DNA from: an uncultured Aquimarina sp.
GTDB lineage: Bacteria; Bacteroidota; Bacteroidia; Flavobacteriales; Flavobacteriaceae
Reading direction: 5' to 3'
DNA: 61,646 nucleotides
Assembly: GCA_947498765.1 (NCBI GenBank)
Contig: CANMLG010000027.1
Location: 1 to 61,646 of the forward strand
Both the position numbers and the translations under genes were made by a program. The notes beneath the pieces were generated by a model. That model saw only the letters and a list, made by a program, of their open reading frames with translations, did not search any database and had not been told where the DNA came from. Shown here piece after piece: positions 61,135 to 61,646 of this stretch (position 1 is its first letter; each line of letters begins with the position of its first letter).

Positions 61135-61646
61135 TACTAATGCCGTAAGTGCAAAACGATTTGGGAATTACTACAAAATTAATGGAAAACGTTTACAGAC
61201 ACATTACAAAAACAAGTTAAGTGATTATGATACATGGGCTCAAAAAGAACATGCTGAAGATTGGTTGCTTTATGGAAAAAATTTAGGCAAACGCCTTAGC
61301 CTTGATGAAACCTCGCTATCCAATGGAGAACTCTATACCATACTAACCAACAAAGAAGCTCATGGATTAAAAGGAAGTATTGTAGCTATGATTAAAGGGA
61401 CTAAAGCAAGTGATATTATAGAAGTTATCAATAAAATAACTCCACAAAGAAGGAGAATGGTCAAAGAGGTTACTGTGGACATGGCTCCTAATATGAATTT
61501 AGTAATTAAAAAATGCTTTCCTAAAGCACAAAGTGTCACCGATAGATTCCATGTGCAAAAACTAGCCTTAGAAGCAGTACAAGAACAACGAATTAATTAT
61601 AGATGGGAAGCTATTGAAGAAGAAAATCAAGCTATTAGTCTGGCCA
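61121..61646 (+). CDS. ISAon1-type transposase, DDE part (cut by the window end)
   Basis: The frame opens after a stop at 61118-61120 and runs to the window edge. It encodes DTNAVSAKRFGNYYKINGKRLQTHYKNKL, then LSLDETSLSNGELYTILTN (first Asp), then VKEVTVDMAPNMNLVIKKCFPKAQSVTDRFHVQKLALEAV (second Asp), the ISL3/IS204-type DDE transposase pattern. No ATG lies near its beginning, so it is probably joined to the first ORF by +1 frameshifting near the T6A4 run (61113-61122). The partial nature is due only to the window end. Confidence 0.75.

Noticed and set aside
1..61646. CRISPR arrays, tRNA and rRNA genes
   Set aside because: No regularly spaced repeat-spacer pattern and no tRNA or rRNA sequence was recognised on either strand.

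Overview
The window is low-GC DNA from a marine-type member of the Flavobacteriaceae (Bacteroidota). The evidence is TAnnTTTG/TTTG-type promoters, two secreted proteins with C-terminal type IX secretion sorting domains, flavobacterial gene families (DUF423, GH117, TraO/TraQ-like proteins) and IS types common in this group. The species cannot be named from the sequence.

Layout. (1) 0.2-12 kb: a TetR regulator with a SnoaL-like protein, a TerB-like protein, then nitrogen assimilation: gltD and gltB on the minus strand, diverging from two tandem P-II/ammonium-channel pairs that look like a duplication with a conserved leader. (2) 12-16.2 kb: a secreted beta-helix/lectin protein, a folded intergenic RNA-like element, and mnmE (trmE). 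(3) 16.2-38.6 kb: an integrated mobile element. It is bounded by a 16-bp perfect direct repeat; the left copy is the last 16 bases of mnmE and the right copy is at 38626-38641. It carries a tyrosine integrase, HTH proteins, a DnaC-like ATPase, a cluster of perfect hairpins that looks like an oriT, a frameshifted MobV-like relaxase gene, a coupling ATPase, and TraO-like and TraQ-like proteins. After these comes an accessory zone of toxin-antitoxin and small orphan genes. Most of the small genes are separated by a repeated motif of about 20 bp that overlaps the stop of one gene and the start of the next. Then comes a five-gene metabolic cargo (2-oxoglutarate/Fe amino-acid-type dioxygenase, GATE-type permease, D-2-hydroxyacid dehydrogenase, FAD/FeS D-2-hydroxyacid oxidase, FAH-family hydrolase), an IS remnant and attR. 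(4) 38.8-44.5 kb: DUF423 protein, YwqK-like lipoprotein, SCO protein, a secreted AA10 LPMO with two copies of an unrecognised module, and an AraC regulator. (5) 44.8-50.7 kb: a complete seven-gene Nit1-type nitrilase cluster. (6) 50.9-60.4 kb: a LacI-controlled galactan-type utilisation operon (SSS transporter, FAD oxidoreductase, GH2, GH117, GH16) with a perfect 22-bp operator. (7) 60.5-61.6 kb: an IS1182-like remnant and a split ISAon1-like transposase running off the window.

How it works together. GOGAT, P-II/Amt and the Nit1 cluster suggest a genome well equipped for scarce nitrogen. The LPMO and galactan operon point to algal or crustacean polysaccharide use. The most unusual part is the mnmE-inserted element: its small-gene zone looks like an exchangeable cassette array with boundaries placed at ORF ends, and its metabolic cargo matches no pathway I can name. 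All functional assignments are from motif recognition without database searches.
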